Of a stretch of 64,000 nucleotides of DNA, positions 9,016 through 19,639 are shown in pieces. Positions within the stretch are counted from its first letter, which is position 1; the number at the start of each line of letters is the position of its first letter. A model generated the notes under the pieces. That model ran no database searches, was not told the DNA's origin, and was given only the letters and a program-made list of their open reading frames with translations. The position numbers were made by a program, and so were the translations under genes. This DNA is from Phenylobacterium sp. (GTDB taxonomy: Bacteria > Pseudomonadota > Alphaproteobacteria > Caulobacterales > Caulobacteraceae). The DNA lies in the NCBI GenBank assembly GCA_004799545.1, contig SSMU01000011.1:124001-188000 (forward strand), written 5' to 3'.

Positions 9016-9632
9016 CAGCCACGCTCCATCTTCGGCGCGGCGTCCTCGATGGCGTCGACGATCTTCGGATAGGCGCCGCACCGGCAGAGGTTGCCGCTCA
9101 TGTGCTCGCGGATCGCCGCGCGATCGTGGGCGTGGCCCTCATGGACGCAGGCGACGGCGCTCATCAGCTGGCCCGGGGTGCAGTAGCCGCACTGGAAGGC
9201 GTCGTGCTCGACGAAGGCCGCCTGCATCGGATGCAGCTTGTCGCCATGCGCCAGGCCCTCGACCGTAGCGACCGGTCGGCCCTGGACGGCGGCGGCCAGG
9301 GTGAGGCAGGCCAGGATGCGGCGGCCGTCGACGTGGACGGTGCAGGCCCCGCACTGGCCCTGGTCGCAGCCCTTCTTCGAGCCGGTCAGGCCGAGGTGGT
9401 CGCGCAGCGCGTCGAGCAGGGTTGTGCGTGGATCGAGCGACAGCCGATGGTCGCGGCCGTTGATGTTGAGCGTCAGCTCCATGGGGTGCGCCCCTCCGGG
9501 ACTGCGGGGTGCGGCTTGCGATGGATTGGCGATCAGGCCCAGGGCGACGGAACCTGCGGCGGCGGAGCCGGCGGCGCTGCCGGCCAGCACGCCGCGGCGG
9601 CTGGGGCCACGGGGAAGGTTTTGGTCTGTCAT
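9015..9632 (-). CDS. 2Fe-2S subunit with Tat signal, PaoA-like
   Basis: 205 residues. The N-terminus has a twin-arginine signal (SRRGVLAGSAAGSAAAGSVA then a hydrophobic run to about residue 40), so the heterotrimer is probably exported folded to the periplasm. The plant-type ferredoxin domain holds CDQGQCGACTVHVDG and a downstream cysteine. The C-terminal helical domain holds the second cluster at CGYCTPGQ and CRCGAYPKIVDAI. The gene ends inside the start codon of the FAD subunit. It is the first gene of the operon, with the sugar-epimerase gene 57 bases upstream on the same strand. Confidence 0.9.
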   Translation of the reverse strand: MTDQNLPRGPSRRGVLAGSAAGSAAAGSVALGLIANPSQAAPRSPGGAHPMELTLNINGRDHRLSLDPRTTLLDALRDHLGLTGSKKGCDQGQCGACTVHVDGRRILACLTLAAAVQGRPVATVEGLAHGDKLHPMQAAFVEHDAFQCGYCTPGQLMSAVACVHEGHAHDRAAIREHMSGNLCRCGAYPKIVDAIEDAAPKMERG

Positions 9633-9689
9633 CGAACGCCCTGGCTGGAGCTCAGGGCCTCAACCCTCGGCGCTGGCGCCGGTTCCGCC

Positions 9690-10700
9690 TCAACGGCCGT
9701 AGAAGTCCAGGTACCAGTCCACGAAGCGGCCGACGCCCTCTTCGATGGTGACTTTCGGCGCATAGCCGAGGGCGGCGCGGGTCGCTTCCACGTCGGCGGC
9801 GGTGTTGGTGACGTCGCCCGGCTGCATGGGCATCAGGTTGAGCTGCGCCGTCTTGCCCAGCTTCGCCTCGAAGACCTGGATGTAGCGCATCAGGTCGACC
9901 GGCTGGCCGGCGCCCAGGTTGAAGATCCGCCAGGGCGCGACGCCGCTGGTGGCCGGGTCAGGCCGCTCAGGGTCCCAGGCGGGGTTCACCGGCGCCGGCC
10001 GGTCGAGGGCGGCCACCACGCCGTCGACGATGTCGTCGACATAGGTGAAGTCGCGGGCCATCTGGCCCTGGCCGTAGACGTCGATCGGCCGGCCCTCGAG
10101 GATGGCGCTGAGGAACTTGATCGGGCTCATGTCCGGCCGGCCCCAGGGGCCGTAGACGGTGAAGAACCGCAGCCCCGTGCAGGGGACGCCGAACAGGTGG
10201 GCGTAGGCGTGCGCCATCGCCTCGTTGGCGAGCTTGGTGGCGGCGTAGAGGGTGATCGGATGGGTGGCGGCGTCGTGGACGTCGAACGGCAGCTTGCCGT
10301 TGGCGCCGTAGACCGAACTGGTCGAGGCGTAGACCAGGTGCTTGGGCTGCACGGCGCGGCAGCCTTCCAGGATGTTGAGGAAGCCGACCACGTTGGCGTC
10401 GACGTAGGCCTCGGGCCGCTCGAGGCTGTAGCGGACGCCGGCCTGGGCGGCGAGGTTGACCACGCCCTCGGGTTTCACATCGGCGAACAGGGCCGCCACG
10501 CCCTCGCGGTCGGCGAGGTCGAGGCGCGCGTGCCGGTAGCCGGGCAGGGCCTCGAGGATGGCCAGCCGAGCTTCCTTCAGCCGGGGGTTGTAGTAGGCGT
10601 TGAGGTTGTCGAGGCCGACCACCGCCTCGCCGCGGTCGAGCAGCCGCCGGGCGACATGGAAGCCGATGAAGCCTGCCGAGCCGGTGACCAGGACTGCCAA
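9690..10700 (-). CDS. NAD-dependent epimerase, UDP-glucuronate 4-epimerase-like
   Basis: 336 residues. An extended SDR with the Rossmann motif GSAGFIGFHVARRLL at residues 7-21 and LDNLNAYYNPRLKEARL, a sequence typical of bacterial UDP-glucuronate 4-epimerases that make UDP-galacturonate for capsule, LPS or exopolysaccharide. The catalytic set is present: STSSVYG (Ser) and YAATK (Tyr-Lys). Length matches the family. Glycosyltransferase and sugar dehydratase genes within 12 kb support a role in surface polysaccharide. The exact substrate cannot be settled from sequence. Confidence 0.85.
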   Translation of the reverse strand: MAVLVTGSAGFIGFHVARRLLDRGEAVVGLDNLNAYYNPRLKEARLAILEALPGYRHARLDLADREGVAALFADVKPEGVVNLAAQAGVRYSLERPEAYVDANVVGFLNILEGCRAVQPKHLVYASTSSVYGANGKLPFDVHDAATHPITLYAATKLANEAMAHAYAHLFGVPCTGLRFFTVYGPWGRPDMSPIKFLSAILEGRPIDVYGQGQMARDFTYVDDIVDGVVAALDRPAPVNPAWDPERPDPATSGVAPWRIFNLGAGQPVDLMRYIQVFEAKLGKTAQLNLMPMQPGDVTNTAADVEATRAALGYAPKVTIEEGVGRFVDWYLDFYGR

Positions 10701-10784
10701 GAGCCAACCTCGAAGTCGGGCGCGCGGGACGCGCGTGCGGCTCCGTAGCGTCAGGCCGTCGTGAAGTCGACTGAAAGCCGGCGG

Positions 10785-11627
10785 TTAGGCGACGACCTCG
10801 CGGACATAGACCGGCGTCGGCGTGGCCGGCCGCGGGATCGCCTCGGCGCCCAGGGCCTCCTTGGCCTTCAGATGCGAGACCACCGGATAGAGGCCGGAGA
10901 GCAGGGCGAGGCAGAGGCCGAGGCCGCCTTCGCGCCAGCCGCTGCGGACCAGGTAGGAGTTGCAGAAGCCCCCCAGGCCGCCCAGCACCGCCGGGGCCAG
11001 CCGCCCCGGCTCCGCCGCGTCGGCCAGGTCCTGGGCGCGCAGGGCGGTGCGCCGGTTGAAGGTCGCCACCAGGTCGTTCACGTCCCGCCCGGCGACCCGC
11101 CGGATGGCCCCCTTGAGCGCACCCGCCGAGCGGCCGGAGACCGCTGGGCCTGCGCTGCTGCGCCGGGCCTGCCAACGCTTCACCCCGGGCCGGTAGAGGC
11201 GCACGGCGCTGGTCTCGCCGAGACTGGCGGTCCAGCCCTGACGCACCAGATCGTCGCCCAGGTAGTTGTCCACCGGCACGTCGAAGTGGTCGCCCTGGGC
11301 CCCCAGCTTCAGCCGCGCGCGGATTTCCCAGGCGAGCGCCGAGCTGACCCGCTCGTCCGGCTCGATCTCCAGGATCCAATCGCCCGTGCAGGCCGCCAAC
11401 CCCGCCAGCCTGCGCTGACTCTCCAGGGGGAAGGCGCCTGTCACGGTCGCGGCGCCAGCCCGGCGCGCGATCTCCAGCGACCGATCGGAGCACCGATCAG
11501 CCACGACGATGATCTCGTCGCAGAATGCGAGCCCCCGCAGGCATTCCGCGAGCTGCCCCTCCTGGTCCTGAACACAGACCAGCCCCGATAACTTCACCCC
11601 CACGAACCGTCCTCCCGTGGCGGACAT
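10785..11627 (-). CDS. family 2 glycosyltransferase (LPS/surface sugar type)
   Basis: 280 residues. The GT-A fold is seen in KLSGLVCVQDQEGQLAECLRG, CDEIIVVADRCSDRS, and the metal-binding region WILEIEPDERVS, where EPDE replaces the usual DXD. The remainder resembles WaaE/KdtX-like transferases that add a hexose to the LPS core. A hydrophobic stretch near residues 230-260 suggests membrane association. A downstream gene on the same strand encodes a UDP-sugar epimerase, 84 bases away. The acceptor is unknown. Confidence 0.75.
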   Translation of the reverse strand: MSATGGRFVGVKLSGLVCVQDQEGQLAECLRGLAFCDEIIVVADRCSDRSLEIARRAGAATVTGAFPLESQRRLAGLAACTGDWILEIEPDERVSSALAWEIRARLKLGAQGDHFDVPVDNYLGDDLVRQGWTASLGETSAVRLYRPGVKRWQARRSSAGPAVSGRSAGALKGAIRRVAGRDVNDLVATFNRRTALRAQDLADAAEPGRLAPAVLGGLGGFCNSYLVRSGWREGGLGLCLALLSGLYPVVSHLKAKEALGAEAIPRPATPTPVYVREVVA

Positions 11628-11693
11628 TTCCCCGTCCGTATGGATAAGACGACGCCGGGCGGCGACGCCCCCCCGTCGCAGGCGGCCGAATTC

Positions 11694-14096
11694 TCAGTAA
11701 TTGGCCGCCAGGCGCAGGCCGAAGGTCCGCGGCCGTTGCGGGGTGGACTGGCGGACCTGGCCGAAGGTGAAGGGATTGCCGTAGGCGAAGGTGTCGCCGG
11801 TGGCGTTGGTCGGGTTGGTGACGAACAGGGTGGCGCTCCAGGTCCGGCTGGCGATCTCGGCCGAGAGCTTGGTGCGGGCGTACTCGCCCTGGGTGGAGGC
11901 GTTGGAGGCGTCGAAGGACAGGGCCGAGCGCCCGACGTAGCTGGTCTCGCCGACTACGCGCAGGGTCAGGTTGCGCGGCAGGGGGTGTTCGTAGATCGCC
12001 AACAGGCCGCCGGAGAACCGCGGCACGCCGGGCAGGCTGCCGATCACCTGCGGCGCGAAATCGGGATTGGCGTGGGTGATCTTGGAGGTGGCGAACAGCA
12101 CATTGGCCTGCACCGAGAGGCCGAAGCCCAGGTCGTAGTCGGCCTCGCCCTCCAGCCCGCCGACGTTCGCGTCGCCGACGTTGGCGGTATAGGGCAGGCC
12201 GGACTGTTGCCGGTATTGATCGGTCTGGATGTCGGTCCACTGATCGAAGAACACCGCGCTGCGCAGCGCCAGGCGCCCGCCGAACAGGCGGTCCTTCACG
12301 CCGATCTCGTAGTTGCGGAGGCGGTCGGGCGCGAAGCTGACCCGGCTGGGGCGCAGCGTCACGAAGCCGCCGGAGTTGAAGCCGCCGGGGCGGTAGCCTT
12401 CGGAGAACAGGGCGTAGACCAGGGCGTTGTCGTCGAAGCTGTGCTGGATCGACAGCTTCGGCGAGAAGCCGGAGAAGCTGCGGCGTCCGCTGAAATCGCG
12501 CGGCACGCCGGGCGGCAGGACCTGTATGTCGGCGACGGTGCGCACGTCGCTGGTGAACAGCCGGCCGCCGAGCGAGACCGTCCAGTCGGGGGCGAAGTCA
12601 TAGGTCGCCTCGCCGTAGATCGCGGCCTCCCGCATGCGGTCGTGGCGCTGCTCGACATAGGCCTGCTGCGGCGCGCCGCTGGGCGCCTGGATGAACAGGG
12701 TCGAGGGGCTCTTCTCCGTGGTGGCGAGCCCGTAGATCCCGGCCAGCCAGCTGAACGGTCCCGATCCCGCCGAGCGCAGGACGGTGTCCTGCACCAGCAT
12801 GTTCACCCGCGAACGCTCGGCGTAGACGCCGAGATCCGATGGGCTGGCCCCGAACCGGTCGATCACCTGCGAGGCGTCGTACTGGCTGGAGAAGTCGTGG
12901 CTGATCACCGCCAGGGTCGAATAGAGGCTCGCCCAGCCGAGCTCGCCATGCAGGGTGGCGCTGCCCTCGACGAAATCGTTCTTGTGGCCCTCCTGCACCC
13001 GGCTGAACCGCTCGGTCGGTCCGAGCAAGGACCCCGAAACGCCGTCCGACGGCGTGGTGTACTGGGTGTCGTTGGACCGCAACCGCTGGGCGTCGGCGGA
13101 GAGGTCGAGCTGCCAGTCGGGGCTGGCCTGCAGGCGAAGGCTCACGCGGCCGCCGTCGCGGGTCGTGCGGTCGACGTTGGACAGCCTGAGCTCGGCGTTG
13201 TCGATGTAACCGCCCTGGATGTCGTCGTAGCCGACCAGGCGCACGGCCACGTGGTCCTGCACCAGCGGGATGCTGCCATAGGCCTCCACGTCGCGGCTCG
13301 GCGATCCGCCGACCGTCTCGGCATAGAGGGCGGCCGCGCCGAAGGCGGCGTCGTCGACGTCCGGCTTGCGGGTGACGATCCGGTAGACGCCGCTTACCGC
13401 GCCCGAGCCGTAGAGCGCCCCCTGCGGCCCGCGCACCACCTCCACGCGGTCGACGTCCACCAGCGGCAGGTCGGGGTCGGGGGCGTTGTAGTTGATCGGC
13501 ACGTTGTCGAGATAGCTGCCGACCGTCGAGCGGGCGTGGCCGGTGAAGGCCCCATCGGAGAGGCCGCGCAGGATCAGCTTGTCCCGCCCGGGGCCGAGGT
13601 TGGTGATCAGCACCCCTGACGCCTGGTCGGTGATATCGCCCACATCGGCCGCGCCGGTGAGCTCGATCTGGTCGTGGCTCACCACGCTGACCGAGGCCGG
13701 TAGCCGGTTGACGTCGGCCGGCCGCTTGGTGGCGGTGACCATCAGCTCGGCGACCAGGGTCGTCGTGTGGGCGGGCGCCGCCGTCTGGGTCGGCTGGACG
13801 GCGAAGATCCGCACCGTGCGGGGGTCGAGGATCCGGTAGCTGCAGGGCGCGCCGGCGGTCAGCGTCTTCAAGGCGGCGTCGAGGCTGGCGACGCCGGAGA
13901 TCCCGACATGGCCGCCGTCGCCGCAGGCCGCGACGCCGACGATCGAGACGTTGGCCTGCACGCCCAGTTCTATCAGGGCTTCGGCGTAGGAGGCGACGGG
14001 GATGGCGAGGGGGCGGCGCGCCTCGGCGGCGTCAAGCGGCGTCGCGGCGAGGCCGAAGGCCAGCCCGCCGAGCGCGCTTCCGAGCCGAAAGCTCTT
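11694..14096 (-). CDS. TonB-dependent receptor with STN domain; start codon abnormal
   Basis: Outer-membrane active-transport receptor, last gene of a FecI-FecR-receptor set. The N-terminal STN signalling domain (SLDAALKTLTAG, YRILDPRTVRIFA) contacts FecR; the plug (VVSHDQIELTGAADVGDITDQ, VRGPQGALYGSGAVSG) and a 22-strand barrel ending in RLAANY follow. The usual signal peptide (SFRLGSALGGLAFGLAATPL, then AAEARRPLAIPV) is encoded in the open frame upstream of the first GTG (13961). That frame begins after a TGA shared with the fecR gene and has no ATG, GTG or TTG. AGGGGAG at 14106-14112 is spaced for a start at 14096, where the codon is AAG. I extended the gene to there; a conventional start at 13961 would lose signal peptide and half the STN domain. 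The ligand is unknown. Confidence 0.8.
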   Translation of the reverse strand, partial: KSFRLGSALGGLAFGLAATPLDAAEARRPLAIPVASYAEALIELGVQANVSIVGVAACGDGGHVGISGVASLDAALKTLTAGAPCSYRILDPRTVRIFAVQPTQTAAPAHTTTLVAELMVTATKRPADVNRLPASVSVVSHDQIELTGAADVGDITDQASGVLITNLGPGRDKLILRGLSDGAFTGHARSTVGSYLDNVPINYNAPDPDLPLVDVDRVEVVRGPQGALYGSGAVSGVYRIVTRKPDVDDAAFGAAALYAETVGGSPSRDVEAYGSIPLVQDHVAVRLVGYDDIQGGYIDNAELRLSNVDRTTRDGGRVSLRLQASPDWQLDLSADAQRLRSNDTQYTTPSDGVSGSLLGPTERFSRVQEGHKNDFVEGSATLHGELGWASLYSTLAVISHDFSSQYDASQVIDRFGASPSDLGVYAERSRVNMLVQDTVLRSAGSGPFSWLAGIYGLATTEKSPSTLFIQAPSGAPQQAYVEQRHDRMREAAIYGEATYDFAPDWTVSLGGRLFTSDVRTVADIQVLPPGVPRDFSGRRSFSGFSPKLSIQHSFDDNALVYALFSEGYRPGGFNSGGFVTLRPSRVSFAPDRLRNYEIGVKDRLFGGRLALRSAVFFDQWTDIQTDQYRQQSGLPYTANVGDANVGGLEGEADYDLGFGLSVQANVLFATSKITHANPDFAPQVIGSLPGVPRFSGGLLAIYEHPLPRNLTLRVVGETSYVGRSALSFDASNASTQGEYARTKLSAEIASRTWSATLFVTNPTNATGDTFAYGNPFTFGQVRQSTPQRPRTFGLRLAANY

Positions 14097-14120
14097 GCTG
14101 GATATCTCCCCTGACCCTCA

Positions 14121-15104
14121 TCAGCGTCCGGGCGCCTCGATGCGCTGCAAGGTGACGCCCCCGTCAGAGGGTACTGCCTTGGCGGAAACCAGCAAGGCCA
14201 GGCGACGAACCACCGCAGCCTGGCCGTCGAGGATGATGACCCCGGAGATCGGCGTGGCGGCCAGCTTGACGTCGTCGATGCGGATGGGCGTCGGGAACTG
14301 GGCGTTCAGGTCGGCCACGACCTGGGCCAGCGGCTCGCCGCGATAGACCAGCTTGCCGGCCCGCCAGCCGAGCGCCTGATCCGGCGCGGCGGGCGTCACC
14401 TTGGCGAGCACGGCGCCCTCCTGATGCTCCAGCCGCTGGCCGGGATGCAGGCGGAAAGCCTCGCCCTTGGCCTCGCCGGCGGGCGCGACCTCGACCGTGC
14501 CGCGGGTGACCGTCACCGACAGCCGTCCGGCCCGGCGGCGGACGTCGAACTGGGTGCCCACCACACGCACCGTGCGGTCGCCGACCGCGATCAGGAACGG
14601 CCGCCGGGCGTCGGCGGCCACGTCGAACACCGCCTGGCCCTCGTCCATCCGGACGTCCCGCTCATCCCGGCGCAGCACCACCGACAGGCGGGTGCCGGCG
14701 TTGAGGTCGATCCGGGTGCCGTCGGCGAGCGTCAGGCTGCGATGTTCCCCCGTGGCGGTGGCGTAGACGGCGGGCCGGGCCGCTGGGCGCATCGCCGGGA
14801 CCACCACCACCACCGCGACAGCCGCGGCCGCGGCCATCGCCGCGGCGGCCGGGAAGAATCTCCCGAGGGTGGGGCGCGCCGGCCGGGTGCGGCTCAGTTC
14901 CTCGCGCAGGGCTTCGGCGTTGACCTCGAACTCGTGCGAGAGGGCCAGGGCGGCGTCATAGGCAGCCGTGTTCTCCGGCGCCGCGGCCAGCCAGGCGTCG
15001 AACGCCAGGAGGTCGGCCTCGCTGAGATCGGCGGCCTGCAGCCGGACGACCCAGTCGGCGGCTTCGCCTCGCCAGTCCTCGTGTTGCGCCCCTGCGCCGG
15101 TCAT
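14121..15104 (-). CDS. FecR-type anti-sigma/sigma-activating membrane protein
   Basis: 327 residues from ATG at 15104. The N-terminal cytoplasmic DUF4880 region (EAADWVVRLQAADLSEADLLAFDAWLA) binds the ECF sigma factor. One transmembrane helix, rich in Ala and Val, lies at about residues 80-100. The periplasmic FecR domain (HRSLTLADGTRIDLNAGTRL, VRVVGTQFDVR) and a C-terminal STN-like domain follow. It relays receptor occupancy to the FecI-like factor. It lies between the sigma gene (94 bases upstream) and the receptor on the same strand. Confidence 0.9.
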   Translation of the reverse strand: MTGAGAQHEDWRGEAADWVVRLQAADLSEADLLAFDAWLAAAPENTAAYDAALALSHEFEVNAEALREELSRTRPARPTLGRFFPAAAAMAAAAAVAVVVVVPAMRPAARPAVYATATGEHRSLTLADGTRIDLNAGTRLSVVLRRDERDVRMDEGQAVFDVAADARRPFLIAVGDRTVRVVGTQFDVRRRAGRLSVTVTRGTVEVAPAGEAKGEAFRLHPGQRLEHQEGAVLAKVTPAAPDQALGWRAGKLVYRGEPLAQVVADLNAQFPTPIRIDDVKLAATPISGVIILDGQAAVVRRLALLVSAKAVPSDGGVTLQRIEAPGR

Positions 15105-15198
15105 GGCTGGTCTCGTCGCGCGCCATCGGACACGCCTGTCATCTCGGAAGACGCCGCCGGGGTCCCGCGCCCCCCCGTCGATACGGGCCACAATTCGC

Positions 15199-15786
15199 TC
15201 ATCGGGCGAGCCTCCCGGTGAGCGCCTTGAGCGCGGCGCTGATGTGTTTCTCGACCGACTTCACTGAAATTCCCATGACTTGGGCCGTCTCGGCGTGGCT
15301 GAGGCCGTCCAGCTTGTGGAGCGTGAAGGCGCGCTTCATCTGCGGCGGCAGGCCGGCCACCGCCACCACCAGTTGGCGCAGCCGCTGGCGGGAGGCGACG
15401 GCCTCGTCGGCCGGGGCGTCTTCGGCCACCTCCTCGCCGGCCACCGCCGTGCGATGGGCCGCGCGCCAGTCGGCGTCGCGCGCCGCGGCCCGCGCGTCAC
15501 CGCGCGCCCGGTCGAGCATCAGGTTGAGCGCGATGCGGTAAATGAGGGCGGTCGGGTTGTCGGCCTCGGGCCCGGCGGGACGGGCGGCCAGCTTCAGGTA
15601 GAGCTCCTGCGCCAGGTCCTCCGCCGCGGCAGGCGAGCCGCAGCGCGCGGCGAAGAAGCGGACCAGGTTGGCGCGCTTCTCCAGGTAGGTCCTGACGAGG
15701 GGGTCTGCGTCGCCGTCCGTCACGATGGGGTTCGCTCGCCGATCAGCCACAGCCAAGGTGTGCCTCAAATCGCGGCGGCTCGCCAC
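15199..15786 (-). CDS. ECF sigma factor, FecI-like
   Basis: 195 residues from GTG at 15786; a shorter start at GTG 15723 (residue 22) would fit the usual family N-terminus better, so the start is uncertain. Sigma region 2 is at YLEKRANLVRFFAARCGSPAAAEDLAQELYLKL, and region 4 at LPPQMKRAFTLHKLDGLSHAETAQVMGISVKSVEKHI-type sequence. It should direct RNA polymerase to the promoter of the downstream receptor operon under control of the FecR-like protein. It is divergent from the TPR/glycosyltransferase gene, with 35 bases between starts. Confidence 0.88.
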   Translation of the reverse strand: MASRRDLRHTLAVADRRANPIVTDGDADPLVRTYLEKRANLVRFFAARCGSPAAAEDLAQELYLKLAARPAGPEADNPTALIYRIALNLMLDRARGDARAAARDADWRAAHRTAVAGEEVAEDAPADEAVASRQRLRQLVVAVAGLPPQMKRAFTLHKLDGLSHAETAQVMGISVKSVEKHISAALKALTGRLAR

Positions 15787-15821
15787 GGTTGGGCGGAGGC
15801 GGCCGTGTTAGGGTCCGGCGC

Positions 15822-16865
15822 GTGTCCATCGAATCGATGTTCGCGGCGGCCCACGCCGCCCAGATGAGAGGCGACTTCGCCGCGGCGGCGCGGGGCTATC
15901 GCGGCCTCGTCCGCTCCAAGCCGTTCGCCGCCAACCACAACCTCGGGACGGTGCTGGGGGCCAGCGGCGACCTCGAAGGCGCCGAGGCCGCCTATCGCGC
16001 GGCGCTCGTGGCCGATCCGAAGGCCGCCACCTCGCGCCATGCGCTCAGCATGCTGTTGCTGGCCCAGGGCCGCTACGCCGAGGCCTGGCCGGAGTGGGAG
16101 GCGCGGCGTGGCGTCGCCGACCTGCAGATCCCCGCGCCCGACCTGCGCACGCCCGAATGGCGCGGCGAGGACCTGGCCGGCAAGCGGCTGCTGGTGTTCG
16201 GGGAGCAGGGGCTCGGCGACAAGATCATGCTGGCCCGCTATTTCGCGCCGCTGAAGGCGGCGGGCGCCGAGGTGGTGTTCGCCTGCCCGCCCATCCTGCA
16301 CCGGCTGATGCGCCGCCTGGGCGTCGAGCCGGCGGGGCCGGAGGCGACTGAGGCCAGCGTGGCGGCCGATCTCTGGACCCTGCAGGGGACCCTGCCGGTC
16401 CGCTTCGCGACCACGCTGGAGACCCTGCCGCCGCCGGCCGATTTCGGCCTGCCGCTCGGGAGCGGGGGCGGGGTGGGCGTCGTGCCGCGCGGCTCGACCG
16501 TGCACAAGAACGACGCGGAGCGCTCGCTGGGCCCGCGCCACGCCAAGCGGCTGCTGGCGCTCGGCCGCGACCTCCGGCCCGAGGCCTCGGGCGCGGAGGA
16601 TTTCGAAGCCACCGCCGAGATCGTGGCCGGCCTCGACCTGGTGATCTCGGTGGACACCTCGGTGGTCCATCTCGCGGCCTCGATGGGCAAGCCGACCTGG
16701 GTGCTGCTGCCGGCCCGCGACACCGACTGGCGCTGGCTGCGCGGCCGCGAGGACAGCCCCTGGTATCCGAGCGCGCGGCTGTTCCGGCAGCGCGCCGCCG
16801 GCGACTGGGACCCGGTGCTGCGGCGCATCGAGGCGGCGCTGGCGAATCACCCGCCGGACCGGTGA
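15822..16865 (+). CDS. TPR protein with glycosyltransferase family 9-like C-terminal domain
   Basis: 347 residues from GTG at 15822; the frame is open further upstream but without a ribosome site. Residues 1-100 contain about two tetratricopeptide repeats (NHNLGTVLGASGDLEGAEAAYRAAL, HALSMLLLAQGRYAEAWPEWEAR). The rest (KRLLVFGEQGLGDKIMLARY, then VISVDTSVVHLAASMGKPTWVLLP) is the GT9/heptosyltransferase-like nucleotide-sugar domain found in large TPR proteins of alphaproteobacteria. These often act on flagellin or surface glycans. Here the TPR part is short and the donor domain compact. The substrate is unknown. Confidence 0.7.
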   Translation: MSIESMFAAAHAAQMRGDFAAAARGYRGLVRSKPFAANHNLGTVLGASGDLEGAEAAYRAALVADPKAATSRHALSMLLLAQGRYAEAWPEWEARRGVADLQIPAPDLRTPEWRGEDLAGKRLLVFGEQGLGDKIMLARYFAPLKAAGAEVVFACPPILHRLMRRLGVEPAGPEATEASVAADLWTLQGTLPVRFATTLETLPPPADFGLPLGSGGGVGVVPRGSTVHKNDAERSLGPRHAKRLLALGRDLRPEASGAEDFEATAEIVAGLDLVISVDTSVVHLAASMGKPTWVLLPARDTDWRWLRGREDSPWYPSARLFRQRAAGDWDPVLRRIEAALANHPPDR

Positions 16866-17084
16866 TGCAAATCGCCGCGGCTTGCCGGCGCCGGCCGATC
16901 GCCGTTCCCCGGAGTGTGATCGGAAGTCGCTGATCCGGAGGCGTTTTTGTGCGTTCTGCCTCTACCGTGTGGGGGTTTGCCCTAGGGTTCGGGTATGCAG
17001 CCGCACGTTCTGCATTTATGAACGCGTTCAAAGTTGGCCGTCTTCCGGAGGCGCCGGACGGCCTGGGGCCAGGAGCTTTAGAGT

Positions 17085-18938
<1,854 letters not shown>

Positions 18939-18941
18939 GGG

Positions 18942-19559
18942 CTAGCCCGCTGCGGCGGGCGCCTGGGGCAGGTGGTCCTCCGACAGCGCCTGCAGGGCGG
19001 CGTCGTCCAGCGGCTGCCTGGCGGCCACCGCCCATAGCTCCACGCCGGCCCGCCGGCGCAGGGCCGCGATCCGAGCGAAGCCGGCGGCGGCCAGGGCGTC
19101 GAACAGGCTCTGCAGGCTGAAGCCGGTGCGGTGGGCCATGTGGACCTGGCCGGCCGCCAGCGAGCGGCGATGGCCGAATATGACGTCCAGCGGGGTGATC
19201 GGCCCGTCCGGCGAGACGTAGATCGCCTCGTCCAGCTTGCCGGCCGCCACCAGGCTCGCGGCCAGCTGCAGATCCGGGCAGGTGACCACCGCGAAGCCCT
19301 CCGGCTTCAGCACGCGCACGAATTCGGCCAGCGCCAGCGGGACCTGATGGGCATGGAGGTGCTCGAGGTTGTGGCTGGAGAACAGGCCGTCCATGGAGCC
19401 GGTGGGCACCGCCGACATATCGGTCATATCGGCGACGATGTCGGGCTTCGCCGCGGGGTCGATGTCGAGGCGCAGCTCGGTCCACTCGGGGCGGTCGAAG
19501 CCCTTGGTGATCGAGGCCTTGCGCTGGGAGCCGCAGCCGACGTGCAGGAAGGTTGGCAT
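18942..19559 (-). CDS. class I SAM-dependent methyltransferase-like protein
   Basis: 205 residues from ATG at 19559. The N-terminus LHVGCGSQRK resembles the SAM-binding glycine loop; LRLDIDPAAKPDIVADMTD fits the acidic residue after strand 2; FSSHNLEHLHAHQVPLALAEFVRVLKPEGF is typical of methyltransferase domain 11/type 23 in sugar-biosynthesis clusters. It is convergent with pckG and 80 bases from the PglF-like gene on the same strand, suggesting a part in surface polysaccharide. The substrate is unknown. Confidence 0.7.
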   Translation of the reverse strand: MPTFLHVGCGSQRKASITKGFDRPEWTELRLDIDPAAKPDIVADMTDMSAVPTGSMDGLFSSHNLEHLHAHQVPLALAEFVRVLKPEGFAVVTCPDLQLAASLVAAGKLDEAIYVSPDGPITPLDVIFGHRRSLAAGQVHMAHRTGFSLQSLFDALAAAGFARIAALRRRAGVELWAVAARQPLDDAALQALSEDHLPQAPAAAG

Positions 19560-19639
19560 CGCCGCCCACGATTCCTGCGCGCGCGATCGCTGTCCAGCCC
19601 AACAATCAAAGGCTTAGGGCGATCCGCAGCTCAAGCGGG

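Noticed and set aside
11640-13619. Long plus-strand open frame opposite the TonB receptor gene
   Set aside because: Its protein is low-complexity (Gly, Ala, Val, Arg, Glu rich) as expected from the antisense of a high-GC gene; the minus strand encodes a complete receptor with plug and barrel.
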